Assembly (NCBI RefSeq): GCF_022682495.2
Contig: NC_071387.1
Span: 152,935,935 to 152,999,934, forward strand
Length of the DNA: 64,000 nucleotides
Reading direction: 5' to 3'
Source of the DNA: Desmodus rotundus
Taxonomy: Eukaryota > Chordata > Mammalia > Chiroptera > Phyllostomidae
Shown here in pieces: positions 24,471 through 34,854 of the stretch. The notes below the pieces were generated by a model, which was not told the DNA's origin, did no database searches, and worked only from the letters and a program-made list of their open reading frames with translations. Within the stretch, counting starts at the first letter, position 1; the number at the start of each line of letters is the position of its first letter. Made by a program: the position numbers and the translations under genes.

Positions 24471-25255
24471 TAAAATATTGGCAGAGGACCTGAATAGATA
24501 CTTCTCCAAAGAGGACATACAGATGGCCGATAGACATATGAAATGAAGCTCAACATCACTAATCAGGGTAATGCAAATTAGGACCACAATGAGATATCAG
24601 CTCACACCTGTCAGAATGGCTATCATCAAGAAGCAAACAGCAAGTGCTGGTGAAGATGTAAAGAAAAGAGAACCATCATGCAGTATTGGTGGGATTATAA
24701 ATTGTTGCGGCTACTATGGAAAACAGTTTGGAGGCACAACAAAAAAATTAAAATTAGAACTACCATATGACCCAGCAATTCCACTTCTGGGTATTGATTT
24801 GAAGAAATCAAAAACATTAATTTGAAAAGACATGCATTTCTATGTTCATTGAATCATTATTTATAATAGTGAAGATATGAAAGCAACCTAAGTGTCCATG
24901 GATAGATGAATGGATAAATAGGTGGTACATATAAACAATGAAATATTAAACCACAAAAATAATGAAATCATGCCATTGGTGATAACATCGATGGAATTAG
25001 AGGATATTATGCTAAGTGAAAAATCAGACAAAGAAAGACAAATATCATATAATTTCATTTGTATGTAGAATGTAAAAGACAAAGTAAAAACAAAACAGAA
25101 ACAACTCATAGATACAAAGAACAAACTGCTGGTTCCAACAAACTGATGGAGGAGGATGGGAGGGGTGGGTGAAAAAGGTGAAGGGATTAAGAAGTATAAA
25201 TGGCCAATTATAAAAATAGTCACATGGCTGTAAAGTACATCAGAGAATACAGGGT
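24471..25255 (+). mobile_element. L1 ORF2 C-terminus and 3' UTR (same element)
   Basis: Begins at the L1 segment encoding the region before the ORF2 cysteine motif (CCAATTAAAATATTGGCAGA) and runs to the 3' UTR. A fragment at 24571-24825 still reads [12 protein letters not shown] and [13 protein letters not shown]. The remaining ORF2 is frameshifted. The 3' UTR is interrupted by a MITE and resumes at 25377. Confidence 0.85.
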
Positions 25256-25376
25256 GGAACAAAAGTAGGTTTACAGTTGTTTGTATGGAAAATAAAGTGA
25301 CAATAAATAATAATATAAGAGTAAACTCTGTTTCACGTACTTACAACTATAAATCTACTTTGTCCCACCCTGTGTG
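25256..25376. mobile_element. Complete mariner-type MITE
   Basis: About 120 bp with imperfect terminal inverted repeats: CAGGGTGGAACAAAAGTAGG at the left and the reverse complement of CAGGGTGGGACAAAGTAGAT at the right. The left flank is TA and the right flank TG, consistent with a decayed TA target duplication of Tc1/mariner insertion. It has no coding capacity. It sits in the 3' UTR of the L1 at 22945-25540. Confidence 0.85.
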
Positions 25377-25540
25377 ATCAATAATGTTATGATAACCATA
25401 TGGTGTCAGATGGATACTAGATTTATCAGGGTGATCACTTTATAAGTTATGTAATTATATAATCACTGTTGTACACTTGAAACTAATATTATATAGTATG
25501 TCTACTATAATTGAAAAATTAAAAATTAAAGGACATTGAT
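25377..25540 (+). mobile_element. L1 3' UTR end after the MITE
   Basis: Continues the L1 3' UTR: GGGTGATCACTTTATAAGTT, then the ATAATCACTGTTGTACACTT block typical of L1MA-type ends, closing with an A-rich tail near 25530. Confidence 0.8.
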
Positions 25541-27500
25541 AAACTTATAGAAGAGGAAGTGATCACTTGTAATATAGCAAATCTTTGTTGAAAATATATT
25601 GTATGCAAGGCACTGTTCTTGGCTCTGCTCCTGTTGTACAACCACCCAGTGAGGAAATCCAGGTTCACAGAAAAGTGAATCACATAATTTCACATAATTT
25701 CTTTATTACACTGTTACCTTATGTTTGATGAACAGTACCCCCAAGTAACTTGATTTAAATATATATATAAAATAGATATAAATAGAGGGATAGATGATAG
25801 AAAATGATACTATTTTACTGACCACAAAATACACATACAAATTTTGGCAAAATGATCTTCTATAAGTGAAATAATTTCAAATTGCTTTCTTTTATGTTAT
25901 TGCTATAGGAATAGTGAAACTACATTGAGTGGTTTAGTGCTGTATGTGCTACATGACTATCTACATATGAATGCTAATAAGAGGCTAATCATTCAGCATG
26001 CCTTCCTTCTCATTGAATTTTATAACTGATAGGTATAAACATTTATTTACTGTTCATTACATTAATTATTTCTGTGTTTAGATTTTATCTACATTGTTTT
26101 ATACTATCTTCTATATGACAACTTCCAATGTCTCATAAAGAGTATGTTTTGAATAAACATCTGTCATTTGAACTCCTATGGAATGAGTCTGTTTTCTGAA
26201 AGCTAAAGCTAAAACTTAGGAAGATAATTCCCTTAACCGAAGTATTCAATCATTCCTTTACACTATTTTCTCTAATGTCAGATCATTTTTAAGTTTAAAC
26301 ATTCAGCTCAAACATTAGAAAGGTAAATTTAATGTGTGACAGACTTCATCTCATTTCAAACAAGCCAATATGTTATTCATAACACTTATGATAGTTTATT
26401 GAGATTATATATGCTGTTGATTTAGTGTTTGTTTGGAGCAATAGTTGAGGGAATGAATGGCAAAGCTCTTGCTATTATTCATCCATAATATTAGCTTAAT
26501 GGCTAAATCCATGGTTTATAAATTTCTGGAATAAAACATGGGGTACACCAGCTTTTAAAGGACAGGTAATATGCTTATTCCACAAAGAATCTCTGGCTTC
26601 ATATGCTATAGCAGAGAACAAATTATGGTGAATTTATTTCCAACTGCTGCTTTGACTCATCACAACAAATAGAAAGATACATGGCAAAATAGTTTGGAAG
26701 AATAAAAGGCATACTGAAACTCAAATCAACTTCCAAGATCTTTAAAGCTAGATACAAAAGTGCGTGTTTCATATGGCATAAAACATAAATAGAAAATTGT
26801 TAATGATCCAGTCATAAGTTACTTTAGTTTTAGTATGGTTTATTCATTACAACTATGAGTCAAGTTTATTTAATTCATGTTTCTAAGAATTTCATGTTAT
26901 GTGATTTATAGTAGTTTTAAAATGTTACTATTTTCAAAAAAAACATAGCCTTTGAAATTTTTTCTCAATTATATTCCCAGTCAATAATAATTTGGTTAAT
27001 AAATTTGCTTGATTAGTAAAATTTGGAACAATTATCATAACAGAATTTTAACTATAAAACAGAATTTGGAAAGCTTATAAAGAAAAAGTAAACTGCTAGA
27101 CACAAAGGTCTGCTTCAGAACAGCACCTTTAAATACAAAAGGCTATTTCCCTTGAAATACTTGTATTTGTCAATATCCCAACATGTATACTGTATCCTCC
27201 CAGAAATGTTTTCAATCTACATTATTAAATATTTTTAGCACATACTCCAAAAAGTACATGAGGTTAATTAATAACTAATTTCTTATATGAAAGGCATGCA
27301 AGAGATCATGAGAACTCTGTGGTTTAGCATGACACAATTAACAAAGAATTAGGTCAACTGCCAATAAATACGTAGTCAAACAATTTACCTAGTAATATGG
27401 TACTGAGAGTGAGTATAAAGTTTATGCTACATCCCTCTGATGATGTGACTCATTAATAAAAAGAAAAAACTCAATTATGCAAGTTATTCAAGAAATACAT
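25541..27500. other. Unannotated AT-rich DNA
   Basis: I recognise no gene or repeat here. The part near 26400-26520 is comparatively less degenerate-looking and could hold a conserved noncoding element, but nothing in the sequence proves it. Confidence 0.4.
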
Positions 27501-27504
27501 ATGT

Positions 27505-27954
27505 AGAGGTAAACATAGCAGCATAGGTAAATACAGTACTCTCATCTTCCCACAAGGAAATCAAAATTACAAATAAACTACAAAACTATCATTCAGAACC
27601 ACCTGAAATCTAGCTGAACAGAAATCTTATAACTAACAATAAAAAGGAGCAGCCAAGGCGAGACTGGTAGGAGGGGCAGAGGCATGAAAAGGGATGGTCC
27701 CACACTCAGGTGTGGTGGTTAAAAATTGGGAGGGATATCATGGCTGCAGAGGTCCTTCCTGAGAAACAAGAAGTTTTCAAGCTAAAGAAGTTCTTCACCA
27801 CCAAACCAGTATACAAAAAAATGTTAAAATCTTCTTTAAGAAGAAAATAATAAATAAGGTAAAAATATAAGTAATATAACAGCAATGAATACATATCTAT
27901 CAACAATTATTTTATATGCAAATGGATTAATTGCTCCAACAAAAGACATAGAGT
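27505..27954 (+). mobile_element. Outer old L1 of the nest, left part
   Basis: Holds an L1 leader (27505-27790, sharing blocks with the leader at 22945), then jumps to the end of ORF1 (AAAGAAGTTCTTCACCACCA at about 27786), the inter-ORF region and the first codons of ORF2 (27880-27954). It is cut at 27954 by a half-L1 and resumes at 36666. Confidence 0.8.
27941..27954. repeat. Target-site duplication of the half-L1, left copy
   Basis: AAAAGACATAGAGT, matching AAAAGACATACAGT at 36666-36679 with one difference. Confidence 0.8.
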
Positions 27955-28052
27955 AGCACTTCCAGCCAAGATGGAGGTGTAGGTAGACACACTGTGCCTC
28001 CTCATACAACCAAAAGAAGGACAACAAATTTAAAAATGAAAATCAACCAGAG
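27955..28052 (+). mobile_element. HAL1-like half-L1, 5' end
   Basis: First ~98 bases of an ORF1-only L1 derivative, starting GCACTTCCAGCCAAGATGGA. It is cut by the young L1 copy B and resumes at 34854. Its start resembles that of the element at 13715 (minus). Confidence 0.85.
28041..28052. repeat. Target-site duplication of L1 copy B, left copy
   Basis: AATCAACCAGAG here against AATCAACCAGAA at 34843-34854. The preceding AAAA in the sense orientation fits a TTTT/C nick. Confidence 0.8.
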
Positions 28053-28680
28053 GTTTTCCGGGAAGATGGTGGCGAGATAGGTGGGAGCAGAGTCCACTTC
28101 CCCTCAACACCAGTGAAATACCTAGCTGATCTGAGGAGCAGAACGAACAGCCATCAGTATTCCAGCATATATGAAGATTGGAGTCCAAAGATAGAGGACA
28201 TTGAAAGATCTGACGGTAAGAAGAGTACTTAAGGACAATAAGGTCCCTGGGACCTGCGCAGGGACCAGGGCAGCTGAAGCCCAGGCCGGGCGCAGGGTCT
28301 GCTGCAGGATTCTTGGGAGAGAGCCAGGCTGAGCTGTGTGAGCAGCCAGGTACTTGTTTGGACCAGAGGGGCTTGCACAGGAAGAATTTCTCAAAAAGAA
28401 AAAGAAAACAGAGGCACTCAGCGGCTAATTAGAGAACTCTCAGCAGCAGCCGCGTCCTCTGGCGCCCCTCCCCCTTCAGCCCCTGGACTGTGAACACGGG
28501 ATAAGCAGCCCCGGCACTCACCTGAAGCCCGGTTGCCCGCACCCAGATTAGCAGACTGAGGGCCCACACCTGAAACCCCAGCGGGGCGCCCACACTTGAA
28601 ACCTCCGGTGGGTGCGCACCGGGAGCAGAGGATAGCTGCCCCTCCCACAGGCCCAAAGCTGATGGAACGGTGGCCTAGCA

Positions 28681-28800
28681 CAACTAAGCCCCAGAGCGGC
28701 CCACAGGACTCAGGCCCAAAGCTGCCCTGCTGGCCTCGTGCTACTCAGGTCGAAAGCGGCGGAATTGGCTGGCCCCCGGTGATTCAGGCCCAAAGCAGCG
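28681..28800 (+). repeat. Short ~35-bp repeats in L1 copy B leader
   Basis: The word ACTCAGGCCCAAAGCTGCC at about 28709 recurs as ACTCAGGTCGAAAGCGGCG at 28743 and ATTCAGGCCCAAAGCAGCG at about 28781, with a weaker first unit near 28685. Copy A has related sequence near 9900-9960 but with a different number and spacing of units. Confidence 0.6.
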
Positions 28801-29165
28801 ATTGACTGATCAACGGCCTGGCTGCCGGCCAGAGACCACACCTACAACTCCTACCTAGCCCCTGCGCACAGAGCCCTGCAGGGCCTACTGGCTCTCTAGG
28901 ACGAAGGCAGAACACCCAACAGAGGGGAACTGCAGGGCTGGGGAAATTGCATTCCCTGGAAAGACTCGACCCAGTAGGGGGCTGAACTACCCCAAAGCAG
29001 CACCGAGAGCCCCTAGCATATAAGACAGCAAAGAGCAAGAAGGTGGAATGTGAGTCGCCCCTAATTGGTGCAACTCAAGGACAGCATAGCTGGGGAACTA
29101 AAGGTCTAGCGGGGAGCAGAAGGACCTGGAGGAACTAGACTGAAGGCTGAACAACAGCAAAGAGT

Positions 29166-29435
29166 GTGGCTCAGGAAGGGAGAAAAGTGAAACCAATCCT
29201 TCCAACCACCCCCTCCTGTTCCACAGACAGGAAGACCAGCAGAACTAACCTGACCAGTTTAAAGCCAGCAGAAGACTTTTCTTTTTTTTTCCTTTTCTTT
29301 CCTCCTTTCCCCCTGAATTCCTTCTTCCTTTCTGTCCTTCTCTCTTTCTTTTATTCCTTCTTCCTTCCACCTTTACCTTTTTCATTCCTTCTTCCTGCCT
29401 TCTCTTATTTATTCTGTTGTTTTAATTTTTGTTGA
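29166..29435 (+). other. Upstream ORF in L1 leader (89 codons)
   Basis: An ATG-started frame in the L1 sense lies upstream of ORF1 and reads through the polypyrimidine tract, giving a Phe/Leu/Pro-rich hydrophobic stretch (for example FFFLFFPPFPLNSFFL). The same frame is open in copy A (9255-9533, minus), with a single residue difference over the shared 89 codons. The two copies are nearly identical in DNA here, so the conservation is not evidence of selection. It may be a translated upstream ORF or a by-product of base composition. Confidence 0.3.
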
Positions 29436-29562
29436 AATTCCTTATCTTGCCTCCAATCTTTCTTTATTCCTTCTTCCTTCCTTCCATTCCTTTTCTATTT
29501 CCTTTTTCCCTCCTTCCCTTCTTCGTTTTTCTTTTCTCCCCCCCCCCTTTCTCTTTTTCCCA
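29277..29562 (+). repeat. Polypyrimidine tract in L1 leader (copy B)
   Basis: Nearly 290 bases of T- and C-only words, ending in a run of nine C (about 29539). Nearly identical to the tract in copy A. It lies about 240 bases before the ORF1 start. Confidence 0.9.
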
Positions 29563-29805
29563 CAGGTGAGACAAGAAAACCTGGAGTGCTGAAAGGACCA
29601 GAGTTAGACCGTGTTACACTCATAAACATCAGCTCAAGACCAGTGAGCACAGGAGATTAAGGAGACAGCACCACTGAATCCCACTGGCATTCTACCATAG
29701 AAGTTCATACCATAAACTCAAGAAGTCAGACTAGATCAATTTAAGAAGCAGAGGCTAAAAAGAAGAGTCTCACAAACAAGGGGAAGACAAAGAAACGATC
29801 CCCAA

Positions 29806-30711
29806 ATGAAAGGAAAGGAGGAAGCCTCAGAAAGAATGCTAACTGAAAAAGAGACAACTCAACTATCAGATACTGAGTTCAAGACAATGGTCATCAGGAA
29901 GCTCACTGAGCTCTCTGAGCTTACAGACAACTACCAGAAACTACAAGGAAACTACAATGAACTCACTGCAAACTATATCGACATGAAAAAGGAAATAGAA
30001 ACTATCAACAAGAGCCAAGAGGAAATGAAGAATACAATTTCTGAATTGAAGAACACAGTAGAAGGAATGAAAACCAGACTTGATGAAGCAGAGGATCGGA
30101 TCAGTGAGCTGGAGGACAAAGTAGAAAAAAAGACCCAGAAAGAGCAAGAAAAGGAAAAGAGGCTCAGAAAGAATGAAAAGGCAATAAGGGAGAGGCAGGA
30201 CAACATGAAACGTAACAATATCCGTATAATAGGAATACCAGAAGGAGAAGAAGAAGAGCAAGGGATAGAAAACCTGTTTGAAAAAGTAATGATGGAAAAT
30301 TTCCCTAATCTGAGGAGAGAAAAAGTCACCCAAATCCAGGAAACACAGAGAGTCCCAAGCAAGAGGAACCCAAAGAGGCCCACTGCAAGACACATCATAA
30401 TTAAAATGGAAAAATTCCAAGACAAAGACAGGGTCTTAAAGGCAGCAAGGGAGAAACAGGAAGTAACATACAAGGGAGCCCCAATAAGGTTAGCAACTGA
30501 CTTCTCAATGGAAACGCTCCAAGCCAGAAGAGAATGGCAAAAAATATTCCAAGTAATGAGAACCAGGGGCCTGCAACCAAGACTACTTTACCCAGCAAGG
30601 CTCTCAATCAAGATAGAAGGTCAAATAAAGAGTTTCCCAGACAAAAGAAGTCTAAAAGAATACAGCTCCACCAAACCAGCTCTGCAAGAGATGCTAAAGG
30701 GACTGCTTTAA
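29806..30711 (+). CDS. L1 ORF1 protein (RNA-binding chaperone), intact
   Basis: A 301-codon open frame starting MKGKEEASER and ending EMLKGLL followed by TAA. L1 ORF1 protein is a trimeric nucleic-acid chaperone that coats L1 RNA in cytoplasmic particles and is needed for L1 retrotransposition. By residue, about 33-128 is a heptad-rich coiled coil (ELSELTDNYQKLQ through DEAEDRISELEDKV); about 137-215 is the RRM, with NIRIIGIPEG at 138-147, RHIIIKM at 195-201 and AAREK at 213-217; about 221-301 is the C-terminal domain (TYKGAPIRLATDF, then RLLYPARLSI). Its length is normal for a mammalian ORF1. The start is the first ATG after the leader and matches copy A. No lesion is seen. Whether it is expressed is unknown. 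Confidence 0.95.
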   Translation: MKGKEEASERMLTEKETTQLSDTEFKTMVIRKLTELSELTDNYQKLQGNYNELTANYIDMKKEIETINKSQEEMKNTISELKNTVEGMKTRLDEAEDRISELEDKVEKKTQKEQEKEKRLRKNEKAIRERQDNMKRNNIRIIGIPEGEEEEQGIENLFEKVMMENFPNLRREKVTQIQETQRVPSKRNPKRPTARHIIIKMEKFQDKDRVLKAAREKQEVTYKGAPIRLATDFSMETLQARREWQKIFQVMRTRGLQPRLLYPARLSIKIEGQIKSFPDKRSLKEYSSTKPALQEMLKGLL

Positions 30712-30763
30712 GGAAAGGAAGGAAAAGTGAAAGAGAGAGGAACACAGGTAGGAAAAAAAGGCA

Positions 30764-33700
30764 ATGAATAACTACCTATTGATAATAACCTGAAGTGTAA
30801 ATGGATTAAATGCTCCAATCAAAAGACATAGAATAGCTGAATGGATAAGAAAACATGACCCACACATATGCTGCCTACAAGTGACCCACCTCAGGACAAA
30901 AGACTTATACAGACTGAAAGTGAAGGGCTGCAAACAAATATTCCAAGCAAATGGAGAGGAAAAAAAAAGCAGGGGTAGCAATACTCATATCAGACAAAAT
31001 AGACTTCAAAAGAAGGGCCATAAAGAGAGACCCACAAGGCCACTTCATAATACTCAAAGGAAGAATCCACCAAGAAGGCATAAACATTGTAAATATATAT
31101 GCACCCAACATAGGAGCAACCAAATACATAAAGAAAATCTTGGAGGACTTCAAGAAAGATATTGACAGCAACACAATTATAGTAGGGGACTTTAACACAC
31201 CACTGTCAAAAGTGGACAGGTCTTCCAAACAAAGTATCAAGAAGGATATTGTGTCACTTAACAATACCCTAGATGAAATGGACTTAACTGATATATAGAG
31301 AGCTTTTCATCCCAAAGAAGCAAAATACACATTCTTTTCAAGTGTACATGGAACTTTTTCAAAGATAGACCAATGATAGGACACAAAGCAAGCCTCAACA
31401 AATTCAAGAAAATTGAAATCATATCAAGCATTTTCTCTGACCACAAGGGACTGAAACTAGAAACCAACCCCAAAGGAAAAAACCCAAAACACTCAAAATC
31501 ATGGAGATTGAATAGCATGCTATTAAACAATGAATGGGTCAAGAACGAGATTAGGGAAGAAATCAAAAACTTTCTGGAAACAAATGAAAATGAACTCACA
31601 ACAACCGACAACCTATGGGACACAGCAAAGGCAGTCCTGAGAGGGAAGTTCATAGCAATACAGGCCTACCTTAAAAAGATAGAAACATTTCAAACAAACA
31701 ACCTAACACTACACCTACAAGAACTGGAGGAACAACAACAAAGACAGCCCAGAGCAAGCAGAAGGAAGGAAATAACCAAGATCAGAGCAGAGTTAAATGA
31801 CATAGAGACTAAAAGCACAATTCTAAGGATCAATGAATCCAGGAGCTGGTTCTTTGAAAAGATAAACAAAATCGACAAGCCTTTAAGTGGGCTCATCAAG
31901 AAAAAAAGAGAGAGGATCCAAATAAATACAACTAGAAATGAAAGAAGAGAGATTACAACTGATACCACAGAAATACAAAGGATTGTAAGAAATTACTACG
32001 AAGAACTGTATGCCAAGAAATTTGAAAACCTAGGTGAAATGGACACATTTCTAGAAAAATATAATTTTCCAAAACTGAATGAGGAAGAAGCAGAAAACCT
32101 GAACAGACCAATAACAGCAGATGAAATTAAAGCAGTCATCAAAAAAACTCCCAACACACAAAAGCCCGGGACCAGATGGTTTCACAGGAGAATTCTACAA
32201 AGCCTTTAAGGAATAGCTAACCCCTAGCCTTCACAGATTATTCGAAAAAATCCAAACTGATGGAAGACTCCCAAACTCGTTTTATGAAGCCCGCATCATC
32301 CTAATCCCAAAACCAGATAAAGACACAACAAAGAAAGAAAACTTCAGGCCAATATCGCTGATGAACATAGATGCTAAAATTCTCAACAAAATATTGGCAA
32401 ACCACATCCAGCAATACATTAAAAAGATCATCCACCATGACAAAGTGGGATTCATCCCAGGGATGTAAGGATGGTACAATATTCGCAAATCAATAAACAT
32501 AATACATCACATCAACAACAGCAAAGACAAAAATCACATGATCATATCAATAGATGCTGAAAAAACATTTGATAAGATACAGCACCCATTTCTGATAAAA
32601 ACACTCAGCAAAGTGGGAATAGAGGGAGCATTCCTCAACATAATGAAGGCCACATATGAGAGACCTACAGCCAACATCATACTCAATGGACAAAAACTTA
32701 GAGCTTTCCCACTAAGATCAGGAACAAGACAAGGATGCCCTCTCTCACCACTCCTATTCAACATAGTACTGGAAGTCCTAGCCACAGCAATCAGACAAGA
32801 AAAAGCAATAAAAGGTATCCAAATTGGAAAGGAGGAAATGAAACAGTCACTGTTTGCAGATGACATGATAGTGTACATGGAAAATCCTATAGACTCCACC
32901 AAAAAACTACTCGACCTAATAGATGAATTTGGCAAAACAGCTGGATACAAAGTCAATACTCAGAAATCAATGGCATTCCTGTACACCAACAACGAAACTG
33001 CAGAAACAGAAATCAGGAAAAAAATCCCATTTGATATAGCAACAAGAAAAACAAAGTACCTAGGAATCAACCTAACCAAGGAGGTAAAAGACCTGTACTC
33101 AGAAAACTACACAACACTGAAGAAAGAAATTAAGGAAGACACAAACAAATGGAAGCATGTACCATGCTCATGGATTGGAAGAATTAACGTCATCAAAATG
33201 GCCATACTACCCAAAGCAATCTATAGATTCAATGCAATCCCTATTAGAGTACCCATGACATATTTCACAGATATAGAACAAACATTTCAGAAATTTATAT
33301 GGAACCATAAATGACCCCGAATACCTGCAGCAATTTTGAGAAAGAAGAACAAAGCTGGAGGGATCACAATACCTGATATCAAACTGTATTACAAGGCCAC
33401 TGTAATCAAAACAGTTTGGTACTGGCATAAAAACAGGCACATAGACCAATGGAACAGAACAGAGAGCCCAGAAATAAACTCAAGCCTTTACGGTCAATTA
33501 ATACTTGACAAAGGAGGCAGGAGCATAAAATGGAGCAAAAACAGCCTCTTCAACAGATGGTGTTGGGAGATCTGGACAGCTACGTGCAAAAAAGTGAAAC
33601 TCGATCACCAACTTACACCATACACAAAAATAAACTCAAGATGGATAAAAGACTTAAATATAAGTCGTAACACCATAAAAATCCTAGAGGAAAACATTGG

Positions 33701-34579
33701 CAGGAAAATCTCAGACATTCCACGCAGCAACGTCCTCACAGACATGTCCCCTAAAGCAAGGGACATAAAGGAAAGAATAAACAAATGGGACCTCATCAAA
33801 ATAAAAAGCTTCTGCATGGCTAAAGAAAGCAGCACCAAATTACAAAGAGAACCAACAGTATGGGAAAACATATTTGCTAATGATACCTCAGACAAGGGCC
33901 TGATCTCCAAAATATATAAAGAACTCACATGACTCTACTCCAGGAAGACAAACAACCCAATTAAAAATGGGCAAGGGGCTTGAACAGACACTTCTCCAAG
34001 GAAGACATACAGAGGGCCCAGAGACATATAAAAAGATGCTCAGCATCACTAGCCATCAGAGATATGCAAATTAAAACCACAATGAGGTACCATCTCACAT
34101 CAGTCAGAGTGGCCAACATAAACAAATCCACAAACAAATGTTGGAGAGGATGCGGAGGAAAGGGAATCCTAGTGCACTGTTGGTGGGTATGCAGACTGGT
34201 GAGGCCACTGTGGAAAACAGTATGGAATTTCCTCAGAAAACTAAAAATGGAACTGCCCTTTGACCCTGCAATTCCGCTGCTGGGATTATACCCTAAGACC
34301 CCTGAAACACCCATCCAAAAGAACCTGTGCACCCCAATGTTCAGAGCAGCACAATTTACAATAGCCAAGTACTGGAAGCAACTGAAGTGCCCATCAGCAA
34401 AAGAGTGGATCCAAAAACTATGGTATATTTACACAATGGAATTCTACCCAGCAGAGAGAAAGAAGGAGCTTATACCCTTTGCAACAGCATGGATGGAACT
34501 GGAGAGCATTATGCTAAGTGAAATAAGCCAGGCGGTGAGGGACAAATACCATATGATCTTACCTTTAACTGGAACATAA
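30764..34579 (+). pseudogene. L1 ORF2 (endonuclease-reverse transcriptase), broken
   Basis: From the first ATG (30764), codon 10 is TGA (30791-30793) and the next codon is Ser where active L1 endonucleases have a conserved Asn. The endonuclease active-site Glu of QETHL is Val here (30881-30883). Further breaks: TAG at about 31296, loss of a base near 31370, an extra A in a run near 32145, TAA near 32466, TGA at 33312-33314 just after the RT domain, and TGA at 33930-33932. Recognisable parts are the endonuclease (30780-31440), SDH motif (about 31437), RT with FADD (about 32857) and a cysteine-containing C-terminal region (CWRGCGGKG and HCWWVC, near 34140-34190). The stops at 30791 and 33312 coincide with stops in copy A. 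No functional product is possible. Confidence 0.95.
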
Positions 34580-34842
34580 TAAATAGAAAGAAAAAAAAAG
34601 GAAACAAAATATAACCAGAGTCATTGAAGTTAAGAACAATCTAACAATGGACGGGGGGAGTGGGGTGGGGACAGTGAGGAGAGGGGATTACAGGAACTAC
34701 TATAAAGGACACATGGACAAAATCAAGGGGGGGGGGGTGAAGGTGGGGGAGGGAGGGGGTTTTGGCTGGGGTGGGGTGGAAGGATGGGGTGAAAAGGCAC
34801 ACAACTGTAATTGAATAACAATAAAAATTTAAAAAAAAAGAT
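34580..34842 (+). other. L1 copy B 3' UTR, G-rich, with poly(A) signal
   Basis: G-runs at 34653-34690 and 34727-34785, including an 11-12-base G run, give several possible G-quadruplexes. AATAAA lies at 34820-34825, followed by a short A-tail. Confidence 0.85.
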
Positions 34843-34854
34843 AATCAACCAGAA
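34843..34854. repeat. Target-site duplication of L1 copy B, right copy
   Basis: AATCAACCAGAA, matching 28041-28052 with one difference. Confidence 0.8.

Larger units (their letters stand above)
28053..29805 (+). promoter_or_regulatory. L1 copy B 5' UTR with internal promoter region
   Basis: The first ~1.2 kb is GC- and CpG-rich, as expected for an L1 internal pol II promoter. It starts GGGAAGATGGTGGCGAG, giving a CCATCTT-type (YY1-like) site on the opposite strand, a known promoter element near the start of human L1. Between 28680 and 28800 a TCAGGCCCAAAGC-like word recurs at about 35-bp steps. The last part (29277-29562) is a polypyrimidine tract. Confidence 0.75.
28053..34842 (+). mobile_element. 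Full-length young L1 (copy B)
   Basis: A complete L1 of about 6.8 kb: leader 28053-29805, ORF1 29806-30711, ORF2 from 30764 to about 34579, G-rich 3' UTR, AATAAA at 34820-34825 and a short poly(A) ending at 34839. The target-site duplication (about 12 bp) places it inside a HAL1-like element. ORF1 is intact, ORF2 is not. It is the best-preserved L1 in the window and closely matches copy A at 3898-10618. Confidence 0.97.

Noticed and set aside
29941..30473. Long antisense ORFs (159 and 166 codons) opposite L1 ORF1
   Set aside because: They are shadows of the intact ORF1 frame; the same shadows occur in copy A and carry no family signature.
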